Shown one piece after another: positions 35,644 through 44,410 of a stretch of DNA of 64,000 bases; within the stretch, counting starts at the first letter, position 1; the number at the start of each line of letters is the position of its first letter. The notes under the pieces were generated by a model. That model saw nothing but the letters and a program-made list of their open reading frames with translations, did not search any database and had not been told where the DNA came from. Position numbers and translations under genes: made by a program. The DNA comes from Lignipirellula cremea (GTDB taxonomy: Bacteria > Planctomycetota > Planctomycetia > Pirellulales > Pirellulaceae). The stretch is from contig NZ_CP036433.1 in the NCBI RefSeq assembly GCF_007751035.1, positions 9,219,001 through 9,283,000 on the forward strand, given 5' to 3'.

Positions 35644-36637
35644 TTCCGATTCTCCTGGGAAAAACCTCTGGCGCAGCGTGGGAAGTCAAGGGATCGGTTC
35701 ATCCGAACAGATAAAACGCCCACGATGGAGGACGCAGCGCATGGATCTTACTCAGCCAAGAAATCTGCGAAAAGGCCAATATTGAAGCTGGCTTTGCTTA
35801 CGTTGTGACCGTCAAGTGCAGATTCTGGGGTTCTGGTTGATTGCCCCTCGCACGGCCAACTTTCAGGTTCTGGCATGAGGGTTTGCGTGTCTCGGGGTAT
35901 TTCTTTTTGCTGCGGGAGGGCGCCGCATCCATCCTGCGAGAATTGCCGAGGAGCGGAAACGCAGAAGACGGCCTGATGCGGTACTGCTGAGACAGGATAT
36001 CCCCGTCAACAACGTCGCCAAACATTGGGACGCCACGGGAGCGATCTGACAGCGAAGAACGGCCGTTTCGCACTTCGTTACCCCTTTAACGACCAGAGCG
36101 AAAAGCTTTCTCCACACGACGCGGAGGCCCTCCGTAAGGGCGTCTTCCTACGTTATTAACGAGACGCCAAAAAATTCCACTCGTCGGGAAACCAAGACAG
36201 GGCAGGCTGAGGCGTTCGGCGATGGAGGCGGCCGCGTTTCCATCAAAAAGCAGCAGTACGACCGCTCGTTTGAAACTGTCATCGAACGGTCCCCTTCGGT
36301 GTTGGCTCGCTGGCATCCAGCTCACTCATCGGGCCGATCTACGTAACTTTCTATTGTTAATTTTCGCAATCGCTTGGGAGTGGGGCATTCACCCCCTCAG
36401 CGTTGAATTCGGGGCCCCGGGCCGGAATTGTGAACTAGGCTTAAGAAAGAAGCGCCTCGCAAGAACGGATTCTGCCGTATCGCCTCCGCGAGAGCCTGAC
36501 TTTCGTTCCGAGCAGTGACCTGTGCTTCTGCGGAACGCAGGACAACGTGTCGGTTGGCTCTGCGATGCGGCGAACGGAGTCATGGCGAAGTACCCGGCCT
36601 CGATTTCCGACTTGCTCTGCCTGCCCCCCTGTTGCGT
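35644..36637. other. Non-coding region with mobile-element debris
   Basis: This ~990-bp interval between ugd and the subtilase gene has no intact gene. It holds a transposase fragment (36200-36307, minus strand). On the plus strand near 35930-36050 a short frame codes REIAEERKRRRRPDAV and DIPVNNVAKHWDATG, which may be another decayed element. The reading frame ahead of the subtilase ATG (36515-36637) is open but carries no recognisable sequence. Confidence 0.5.
36200..36307 (-). pseudogene. IS3/IS911-like OrfA fragment
   Basis: On the minus strand about 36 codons read SQHRRGPFDDSFKRAVVLLL followed by FDGNAAASIAERLSLP. This is close to the N-terminal helix-turn-helix start of IS3/IS911 OrfA (RRYSDEFKREAVxLVxxG...AxVARxLGVS). 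The rest of the transposase is absent. Confidence 0.5.
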
Positions 36638-39600
36638 ATGCCCCGTCCTCGTTCGTTTACGTTTGAAAAGCTCGAAGAAAAGCTGGCGCTGACGGCGCAA
36701 GCGCTGACTTCCATCTCCGACGAGGCGGCCCAGCTGGTGCTGGAACAGCATGTCACCGCCACGCTGGCCGAGGCCCATGACGAAACGGGTGTGAGCTACG
36801 TCCACGAAACTTACGGGTTTACCGGCCAGGGGCAAACGGTCGCTGTGATCGACAGCGGCATCGCCTGGGATCACTATGCCCTGGGCGGAGGCTACGGCGA
36901 GGATTTTCGCGTGGTCGGCGGCTTCGACTTTGCCGAAGGCGATAACGATCCGTTCGACGACGGCCCGATCGGATTCCATGGCACCCATGTTTCCGGCATT
37001 ATCGGCAGTAGCGATAAAATCCATACCGGCGTAGCGCCCGGAGTCGATCTGGCGGGCTTGCGCGTCTTCGATGACCTGGGCAATGGCAATCTGAAATGGG
37101 TCGAAGAGGCATTGCAATGGGTGCACGAAAATCGACATACCTTTGCGAGCGAGATCACGACGGTGAATCTCTCGCTGGGCGTCGACTGGAATTCCGACAA
37201 CACGCCCAGCTGGGCGACGCTGGAAGAGGAGTTCGCCCTGCTGGAAAAAGACGGCATCTTTATTTCCGTCTCCGCCGGTAACGCGTTCGCCAAATACGGC
37301 GTCGCCGGGGTCAGTTATCCGGCCGCCAGCCAGTACGTGACGCCCGTCGCCAGTGTCGGCCCCGACGGCGAACTGAGCGACTTCAGCCAGCGGAACGATC
37401 GCGTCATCGCCGCGCCGGGAGAGAAAATCTCCAGCACCGTGCCGGCCTCGCTGTTTGGCTTGCTAGGGCCTTCGCAGAACTTTGCCCAGGCCAGCGGCAC
37501 CAGCATGGCCGCGCCGTACGTCGCGGGGGCCAGCACGCTCGTCCGCGAAGCAATGGAATTCGCCGGCTATGGCGTCATCAACCAGGATGTCATCTACGAT
37601 CATATCCGTGAGACGGCCGACCTGGTCTATGACTCGGCCACTAACGCGTACTATCACAGACTTAATCTGGGTCGGGCGATCGACCAGCTGCTGCCCGACG
37701 ACTACGGCTCCAGCACCGTCGACGCTTACGCCTGGAAAGGGATGACCGACGGAGCCTCGCTCAAGGGATCGATCGAGCGGCTGGCCGACAAGGATTACTT
37801 CACCTTTACCGCGACACAGACCGGCACGGCCGCGTTCGCGCTGGACGATGGCGGTCATGCGTCCTGGATCGCCGCCGGCGGAACGATTGCGGGGGACCTG
37901 CTGACCCTGGATGTCAAAGCCGGTTCTTCCTACGTGATCGGCGTGCAGGGCGACGGCTCGGGCCTCTCCCATTATGTGGTCGATGTCACCGTCGAGGCGG
38001 CCGCCGCACCGATGGTCGACTGGGGCATGGTCGCGGCCGCCACGTTTGAGAACGAAGAGGTCGCTGGCGAAAAATGGTTCACTGCGGCGGCGGCCCACAA
38101 CGGGGTGCTGACGGTCGAAGCGACCTTCGCCCAGGCCCGCGGCGATGTCAGCCTGCGGATCTACGACGCCGAGGGAAATCTGCTCCAGGCCGCGACCGAC
38201 GCCAGCGGCTACCAGCGGGTTGATGTCCAGGCGACTGCCGGCGGCACGTACCAGGTGCAGGTGGTCGGCACGAACACCGATGTCGATTTCCGCACGACGA
38301 ACCTGGTCCAGCGCAGCGGTTCCGTGCTGACGATCCATGGCACCAGCGGGAATGAGGTCGTCACCGTTTCCGCGGCAGGCAAGGTCGCCGTGCATGGCGT
38401 TTCCTACCAGTACGCCAGCGGCTCGCTGTCGCAAATCCGCGTCGACGGCGCTGGCGGCCAGGACAAGATCACGCTCACCGGAACCAGCGGATCCGATACG
38501 GCCGAACTGCGACTGGGGAACACCGTTCTCTCCGGCGCCGGATACAGCATTAACGCGACGCGGTTTGAAACGGTGGTCGTCAACGGCGCAGGCGGCGACG
38601 ACACGGCTCGCCTGTACGATACGTCCGGCGCCGATGTTTTCACAGCAGCGCCAGGCTCGGTCAAAATGCAAGGCCCCGGCTACCTGCACCAGGCCGTCGG
38701 TTTTGAAAAGGCGATGGCCTACGCCGACGCCGGCGGTATCGATGCGGCCCGTTTCTATGATTCGACCGGCAACGATCGGTTCGTCGCCCGGGCCAACCTG
38801 CGGGACGCATTTCTGACGACGGCGACCTCCTACAACTACGCCTCGGGATTCGAATCCAACGCCGCCTTCGCCGCCAAAGGCGGCAACGACACGGCCGAGT
38901 TTTTCGCACCGGCCAACGACTTCCAATGGTCCAGCAACACTTCGCAGTCGCGACTTGGCGCGTCGGTTGGAACCTACCAGGCTTCTGCCTTTGATTCCAG
39001 CAATCTGGTCACCACATCAAAAACAACAGCCGTGCTGGACGCCGTCACGTTTGGCGGCGACGCCAGCCCGGCGAAGGTCGGTGCGGGAACGCTCTGGGGC
39101 GACGATTATATCGCCGTCGATTCCAGCCAGTCGTACCAGCTTTCGGGCTGGGCCCAGTCGGGAGACGGCAACGGCGGAGCGATCGACTCGACCGCGCGGC
39201 AGTACCTGGGCTTCGCTTCGTACGACGCGGACGGGAACCTGATTGAGCCGCTTAACGTCGTCAAGAATCACGGGGCGACCGATACGTCGCTGGCCCGCGA
39301 TCTCAAGCCGGGCGATCGCTACATCTATCTCAACGACGCAACCGGCTGGAGCAACGGCGGGGCGGATCACACCCGGTCCCTGGCCTGGTACGGCTATACG
39401 AACAAACAGGGCGAAACCTACGACGACTTCACTTACACGCGCAATGTGCTGTCCGACGCCTGGGACGCGGGCGATGTGAACCTGAAGCTCAACCGGATTG
39501 AACTGAAAACGGCCTGGACCGGGCCCGCCTTGTCAGCCGGCGACGCCATTCGGAACGCGGCCCGCAGCGCGACTTATAACTACGCCGCCCTGAGCAGCGG

Positions 39601-41452
39601 CCAGGTCGGCCAGGAATGGACCCAGTATTCCGCCACGGTCCAGGGAGAAGGACTCGCCGCCAACCAGTTCCGCCCTGGCACGGAATACATCAAAGTGATC
39701 GCCGTGACCAACTACGGGGAAACGGGACCCGCCGCGAACCAGATCAACTGGAGCGAGGTCGCCTGGAGCAACAGCCAGGAGCAGGAATTCCACGGCGGTC
39801 AGCAAATCGACCTGAGGGCGTCGTCAGAAAAAGGCGACATCGCTTATTCCTGGACCCAGACTTCGGGGCCTGTGGTCGCACTTGCAAACCCCTACACGTC
39901 GCAAGCCTCCTTCACGACTCCGCGGTTTCCGATCGGCTATGAGCTGGAGTTCGAAGTGTCGATTGCCGGCTCCCGGGCTCGGACAGAAACGGTAAGCATC
40001 ACGGTTGACCCGCCCACTTCACCCGGGGGCGGCGGAGTGACGGCCGCCCTGGACGCGGTGACCTTCCGCGGTGACAGCAATCCGTCAGTCGTTGGCAGGG
40101 GAACACTCTGGGGCGACGATTATATTGCTATCGATTCCAGCCAGTCCTATCAGCTCTCAGGCTGGGCCCAGTCGGGCGACGGCAATGGCGGGGGAATCGA
40201 TTCCACCGCGAGGCAATACCTGGGCTTCGCCTCTTACGATGTCGACGGCAACCTGATTCATCCCCTGAACGTCCTTAAATACAAGGGAGCCGCCGATACG
40301 TCGCTGGCCAGCGATCTGAAGCCGGGGGATCGCTACATTTATCTCAACGACGCTTCAGGCTGGAGCAACGGCGGAGCAGACCACACCCGTTCGCTGGCGT
40401 GGTATGGCTACACCAACGGGCAAGGGGAAACGTACGACGATTTTACGTATACCCGGAATGTTCTGGTCAACGCCTGGGATGCGGGCGACGTGAACCTGAA
40501 GCTCAATCGGATTGAATTGAAATCGGCCTGGGCAGGGCCCGCCTTGTCGGCAGGCGATGCGATTCGGAACGCGGCCAGCAGCGCGACTTATAATTACGCC
40601 GCATTGAGCGGCGACCAGGTCGGGAGCGAGTGGACCCAGTACTCGGCCAGCATCCAAGGGGAAGGGCTCGCCGCGAACCAGTTCCGCCCCGGTACGGAAT
40701 ATATCAGGGTCATCGCTCTGACCAACTACTATGAAGCCGGCCCCGCCTCCAACCAGATCAACTGGAGCGAGGTCGCCTGGAGCAACGCAACCCCCCAGAC
40801 GTTCTACGCCGGCGAACCGGTGGATCTCCAGGCGGCTGATGACGGGCCGGGCCTGAGCTATCGCTGGACCCAGGTTTCCGGACCGACAGTCGCCCTGGAC
40901 GGGACGAACACCGATAAGCTGAGTTTCACAGCGCCGAATCTCACGGCGCCGGTCGATCTCCAATTCCAGGTCGACATCAAAGGCGGAATTGCTCCCGTGA
41001 ACGAAACCGTGTTCATTCGTGTGTTGCCCCAGCCAGCGCCTTCCGCGTTAATAGCGGCGCTGGCCGAGACCGACTTCGACCCGATCCCGAACCTGGCTCC
41101 GAGCGAGTCACCTTGGGAAGAAGCGGCTGTCCAGTTCTGGACGCACTGGGAAAACCAGTCGCAACTGGATAACGGCTATACCCCGTCAGCCGCGTCGCCA
41201 GTCGGCCCGGCGATCGGTTCCAAACTGTCGGACGATACCCCGTCCAAGCAGTTCGTCCAGGCATCCACGCCGCAAACTGCGGACGACCTGCTCGCGGCGA
41301 CTCCCTTCTATTCGGTTGCTTCGGATGACGGCCCGCTGGCCGCTGCGTCGTCGGAAACCGACCCGGTCACTTCCGCGCCGCTGGCCGATCGGGCGCCACG
41401 GGAGAAAGAGGAGCAGGAAACGGAAAACCAGGCACACGACGCCGACGCCTGA
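36638..41452 (+). CDS. Secreted subtilisin-type serine protease with LEPR-XLL-like N-terminus and repeated binding modules
   Basis: The 1,604-residue protein starts MPRPRSFTFEKLEEKLALTA, a LEPR-XLL-like export signature. An S8 peptidase domain spans about 45-345 with the complete triad: D72 (AVIDSGIAWDH), H114 (GFHGTHVSG) and S289 (SGTSMAAPYVAG). Next come two pre-peptidase C-terminal-like regions (YFTFTATQTG), a GG(x)DTA-rich segment, and two ~330-residue modules (799-1125 and 1136-1465), each a jelly-roll-like part plus a PKD/REJ-like part (WTQ.SGP). The C-terminal ~900 residues are built like those of the metzincin at 5796-11201. The tail is acidic. ATG 36638 is chosen for the LEPR-like motif; its ribosome binding site is weak. 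Target proteins are unknown. Confidence 0.87.
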   Translation: MPRPRSFTFEKLEEKLALTAQALTSISDEAAQLVLEQHVTATLAEAHDETGVSYVHETYGFTGQGQTVAVIDSGIAWDHYALGGGYGEDFRVVGGFDFAEGDNDPFDDGPIGFHGTHVSGIIGSSDKIHTGVAPGVDLAGLRVFDDLGNGNLKWVEEALQWVHENRHTFASEITTVNLSLGVDWNSDNTPSWATLEEEFALLEKDGIFISVSAGNAFAKYGVAGVSYPAASQYVTPVASVGPDGELSDFSQRNDRVIAAPGEKISSTVPASLFGLLGPSQNFAQASGTSMAAPYVAGASTLVREAMEFAGYGVINQDVIYDHIRETADLVYDSATNAYYHRLNLGRAIDQLLPDDYGSSTVDAYAWKGMTDGASLKGSIERLADKDYFTFTATQTGTAAFALDDGGHASWIAAGGTIAGDLLTLDVKAGSSYVIGVQGDGSGLSHYVVDVTVEAAAAPMVDWGMVAAATFENEEVAGEKWFTAAAAHNGVLTVEATFAQARGDVSLRIYDAEGNLLQAATDASGYQRVDVQATAGGTYQVQVVGTNTDVDFRTTNLVQRSGSVLTIHGTSGNEVVTVSAAGKVAVHGVSYQYASGSLSQIRVDGAGGQDKITLTGTSGSDTAELRLGNTVLSGAGYSINATRFETVVVNGAGGDDTARLYDTSGADVFTAAPGSVKMQGPGYLHQAVGFEKAMAYADAGGIDAARFYDSTGNDRFVARANLRDAFLTTATSYNYASGFESNAAFAAKGGNDTAEFFAPANDFQWSSNTSQSRLGASVGTYQASAFDSSNLVTTSKTTAVLDAVTFGGDASPAKVGAGTLWGDDYIAVDSSQSYQLSGWAQSGDGNGGAIDSTARQYLGFASYDADGNLIEPLNVVKNHGATDTSLARDLKPGDRYIYLNDATGWSNGGADHTRSLAWYGYTNKQGETYDDFTYTRNVLSDAWDAGDVNLKLNRIELKTAWTGPALSAGDAIRNAARSATYNYAALSSGQVGQEWTQYSATVQGEGLAANQFRPGTEYIKVIAVTNYGETGPAANQINWSEVAWSNSQEQEFHGGQQIDLRASSEKGDIAYSWTQTSGPVVALANPYTSQASFTTPRFPIGYELEFEVSIAGSRARTETVSITVDPPTSPGGGGVTAALDAVTFRGDSNPSVVGRGTLWGDDYIAIDSSQSYQLSGWAQSGDGNGGGIDSTARQYLGFASYDVDGNLIHPLNVLKYKGAADTSLASDLKPGDRYIYLNDASGWSNGGADHTRSLAWYGYTNGQGETYDDFTYTRNVLVNAWDAGDVNLKLNRIELKSAWAGPALSAGDAIRNAASSATYNYAALSGDQVGSEWTQYSASIQGEGLAANQFRPGTEYIRVIALTNYYEAGPASNQINWSEVAWSNATPQTFYAGEPVDLQAADDGPGLSYRWTQVSGPTVALDGTNTDKLSFTAPNLTAPVDLQFQVDIKGGIAPVNETVFIRVLPQPAPSALIAALAETDFDPIPNLAPSESPWEEAAVQFWTHWENQSQLDNGYTPSAASPVGPAIGSKLSDDTPSKQFVQASTPQTADDLLAATPFYSVASDDGPLAAASSETDPVTSAPLADRAPREKEEQETENQAHDADA

Positions 41453-42042
41453 GCAAACGCTCACCCCCGAAAAACGACAGCCCCTACTTTCAAGACAAGC
41501 TCTCATTGATTGACGTTTGTTATTTTGCCTTCGAAGCAATACCGGACCCCTTCGTCGTATTTGGGAGGGGTGCTGGGCTTCGCAACCCAACGCTGTATGA
41601 GGTTGGTCCCTCGCCACAACAGGCAGGCTTGGCGTGGTTTTTTATTTGGTTCGCCTACGCGAATTGTTCCCGCCCGGCTTGTTGCACACGGAGCAATGGT
41701 TCTTCTCAGGAAAAGCAATCGTGGGCGATGTGACTTTTTGCCAACTTTGTCGGCAGGCGGTGCGGCGCACTGCCCCAGCGCGTCCGAGAAAGTGATCGTG
41801 GTTTTGCCTCACCAGAATATCAGGATCCTTTCGCGTTCTGGCGACGGTAAAGATACGTACCTGAAGGCGACCAACGCATAGAGCCCTCGCGTTGTTTCCA
41901 GTTCCAGATGTTCGAATATCTCTTCCAACAGGACTTCCCTCTCCCAGCGACCGACGAACACTTCGCTCACAGGGTGAAATGTGCGGCCTGACTCGCCATT
42001 GGCTGGCGGATAGTACGTTGTTTAACAGGCTGCTGGGTTGCC
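41453..42042. other. Intergenic region downstream of the subtilase
   Basis: No gene is supported in this 590-bp stretch. A short GGG-CTTCGCAA-CCC hairpin sequence lies at about 41575-41590 and a terminator-like structure at 41612-41643. Several frames are open but none has family sequence or a good start. Confidence 0.45.
41612..41643 (+). terminator. Possible rho-independent terminator after the subtilase gene
   Basis: CGCCA (41612-41616) pairs with TGGCG (41630-41634), and a run of seven T begins at 41637. The stem is only 5 bp and lies 160 bp after the stop codon, so support is moderate at best. Confidence 0.35.
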
Positions 42043-42230
42043 GTGTTTCCGTTTGGCTTGGAGACCGGCGCCCAGAAAGGCCTGCTTCGCGGCAAGGCAG
42101 CAGGCCTCGATTCGACGATGCTCGAAACCTACCCCGCGATCAGTTCGATTGTCTGCGGCGACACCAGCGGATACTCCGCTGACAAATGCAATTCAATGGC
42201 ATCGAGAATCCGGCCGGAGATAAAGGTTTC
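42043..42230 (+). pseudogene. Decayed transposase fragment (IS1182/IS5-like)
   Basis: The frame starting at 42043 reads KGLLRGKAAGLDSTMLE and continues YPAISSIVCGDTSGYS. This corresponds to the LLKGKTIGIDATTLEANAAM...IVRRDTGEGY block that carries the first catalytic Asp of this transposase type. The surrounding parts are missing and the frame runs into unrelated sequence. The family call is an inference from the motif. Confidence 0.5.
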
Positions 42231-42330
42231 CCACGAAGATTGGCGGCTGCGATTCCGCAGGTTTTCACCTATAGACTCGGCAGCGTAACGTAAAGTTTCG
42301 ATGTATCCAGGTGATTTCTCGGGGAAAACG

Positions 42331-43986
42331 ATGCGCGCCAAATCAAGCAACTTTGTCTCGACAACAATTCGATTCTCACGTTTGGGAGGGTTGTGGGCCG
42401 TAGTGCGGCATTTGCTGCGTGAGACCCGGGCCACAACGAGCATCGCTTATGCCTTACTCTTGTGCGCTGTCTTGGCATTGGTCCTGGCCAGTACAACGAT
42501 TCTGGGATCTACGGTCGAGCGCACCTTTACCAAAGTGACGCGTTCCGCATCGGAATTATCGCTGCACGGCGCTAGCGACGCGGTGGGAAGCAGCTCAAGC
42601 GTCGTCGAGCGACAGGAAACGAGCAAGCCTTTTTGGCTGCGTCTGGTTGTCTTTGCCATGATGTGCGTAGCGGCGCTGATCGCAGTCGGGACCGGCTGGA
42701 CGATGCTTAATCGTTCTGACAGGGCGGCAGGCGGGGAGAAGCCCGAAATTCCCAGTCGCCGTGCGCCGATAAAAGAGAATGTTCTACTGACCAGGCTCAA
42801 CGTCAAGAAGGAGCTGCTCTGGAAGCAGTTGCTTGCGGACCACGACCTGCTTCTCAAGAACCGTATCGAGGTTCGCCACGTGATGACGCGTGATCCGATT
42901 TCTATCAGGCCGTCGACCTCAGGCCAGGAGATGGCGAAACTCTTCTCGCGCCATGACATAGCCCACCTGTTGGTGCGCGACAACGAAGGGCGTTTTCTCG
43001 GCGCCGTCAAGGAAATTGACCATCAGGCAAATCCGGAGCAACGAGCCGAGTCTCTGCTGAAGCCGTGGCCGGTGTCGGTCGAATCCCACACAACGCTGGG
43101 TGCGGCGATCTCCAAACTGATGGAGCAAGATTCATCGTTGCTCCCCGTGGTCGACAATGACAAACTATGCGGCTTGCTCACCCCGACCGATCTGGTGCTC
43201 ACACTTCATTGCAGCTTGCAACTCTGGGTCCGAATTGCGCTAACCATGGAAAGCAATACCTCGAATGTCGAGCAGTTGGAATCCGCCAACAACTCGATTG
43301 ACGAGGCAGCGTGCGATTTGAAGCAGCGCGTACGACGCCTTCCCGACCAGATCAAATCGACGCTCAAGTCGGGCGACGCCAGGTCGCTGGTCGCCGACAT
43401 CAACGAAATGTCCAGCTCTCTGGAGCAGTTGATGAGCCGACTGGAAGTCGTTCAGTCACAAATTCGTCAGCAATCCTCGCAACTGGCCGACCTCAAAGAC
43501 CCAGCACCCGACGCAGCGACCGGTGCGGCCAGTCGCGAAGAGTTGGACCGAATTCTCCGGCGACTTTCTGAGAGCAGTGGCGCGTCGCGACAAAAATTCT
43601 CACTCATCCTCTTTGTCGCCGCGGATTACCAGCGTTTGCTTGAAGACGAAGGGCGTGAGTCGGCCGACGAATACATGCGGTTGACCGTACGTGCGATTTC
43701 CAGGACGCTCCAGGCTCAGGACCACATCGCCCGTTATCGGGAGGATACGTTCGCGATCGTATTGCCCGGAGCCGATAGCGGCGAGGCTCAAAATCTTTGC
43801 CGCCGATTGACCGCCATTGTCCTCGAAGACCAGAGCCCCAACCCCATGTCCCGTCCGACACTGAATCTCGTTTCTCCCCGGGCGAAAGAATCGCTACACG
43901 ACCTGCTCCAGCGGGCTGAGGCCGGCTGTCCGCGCCCTGCTACGGCGAAGCTGGACTATCTCGCTGGCTCGACGAACTGGGAGTAA
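42331..43986 (+). CDS. Membrane protein with Flp-pilin-like N-terminus, CBS pair and degenerate GGDEF domain
   Basis: The 551-residue protein has an N-terminal segment (residues 30-66, RETRATTSIAYALLLCAVLA and onward to STVERTFTKV) that matches the Flp/Fap pilin pattern, although the key Glu of EYAL is Ala here. A second membrane helix is at 102-126. Two CBS motifs follow (RHVMTRDPISIRPSTSG, then a second from about 240), a Gln/Ser-rich coiled-coil region (310-390) and a GGDEF-family domain at about 400-535. The signature RYGGDEF is replaced by RYREDTF, so diguanylate cyclase activity is unlikely. ATG 42331 has GGGGAAAA in front; an in-frame ATG lies at 42301. It may sense nucleotides through CBS and signal at the membrane. 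No pilus genes are adjacent. Confidence 0.72.
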   Translation: MRAKSSNFVSTTIRFSRLGGLWAVVRHLLRETRATTSIAYALLLCAVLALVLASTTILGSTVERTFTKVTRSASELSLHGASDAVGSSSSVVERQETSKPFWLRLVVFAMMCVAALIAVGTGWTMLNRSDRAAGGEKPEIPSRRAPIKENVLLTRLNVKKELLWKQLLADHDLLLKNRIEVRHVMTRDPISIRPSTSGQEMAKLFSRHDIAHLLVRDNEGRFLGAVKEIDHQANPEQRAESLLKPWPVSVESHTTLGAAISKLMEQDSSLLPVVDNDKLCGLLTPTDLVLTLHCSLQLWVRIALTMESNTSNVEQLESANNSIDEAACDLKQRVRRLPDQIKSTLKSGDARSLVADINEMSSSLEQLMSRLEVVQSQIRQQSSQLADLKDPAPDAATGAASREELDRILRRLSESSGASRQKFSLILFVAADYQRLLEDEGRESADEYMRLTVRAISRTLQAQDHIARYREDTFAIVLPGADSGEAQNLCRRLTAIVLEDQSPNPMSRPTLNLVSPRAKESLHDLLQRAEAGCPRPATAKLDYLAGSTNWE

Positions 43987-44410
43987 GCGGGCGCTCTCGC
44001 TCAACCAGCAGAAATGGGAAGACAGCACCAATGCAAAGATCCAGACTCTCCCAGGACCCGCGGAGTCAGGAGCTACCAGGGCAAGGACGGCCAGGCCCAT
44101 GAAACAACGGCTTTCGAAGATCTTCTTTCCGGCGCCGACGAGACGCTAGTCGACAGCACGGGCTAACCCATCGCCTCGCCTTTTGCCGTTTACTAGCGAC
44201 AAAGGGTATCGCGCCGATGGGATGGATCGCCCGCTGCGGTGGAAAATGCGGACGCCCCTGTAACAGAGACTCTTGTCGATCGAATTCAATAATCGCTACC
44301 ATGAAGGACAGATCCTTCGCCAAACCCAACCCGCTGGAGGATCGTCCACGGAACCCTAGCCACGCCGGCCTGACTGGCCGCAAGCAACTTGTGACCCCCA
44401 GGAGTTCGAA
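43987..44410. other. Intergenic region, no gene recognised
   Basis: This 424-bp stretch has only short open frames. One codes YQGKDGQAHETTAFEDLLSG before a stop at about 44166 and could be the tail of a lost gene, but I cannot name it. The last 15 bases carry a strong ribosome binding site for the next gene. Confidence 0.4.

Noticed and set aside
37463-38926. 487-codon minus-strand frame
   Set aside because: Antisense to the subtilase between its catalytic Ser and repeat modules; no family sequence.
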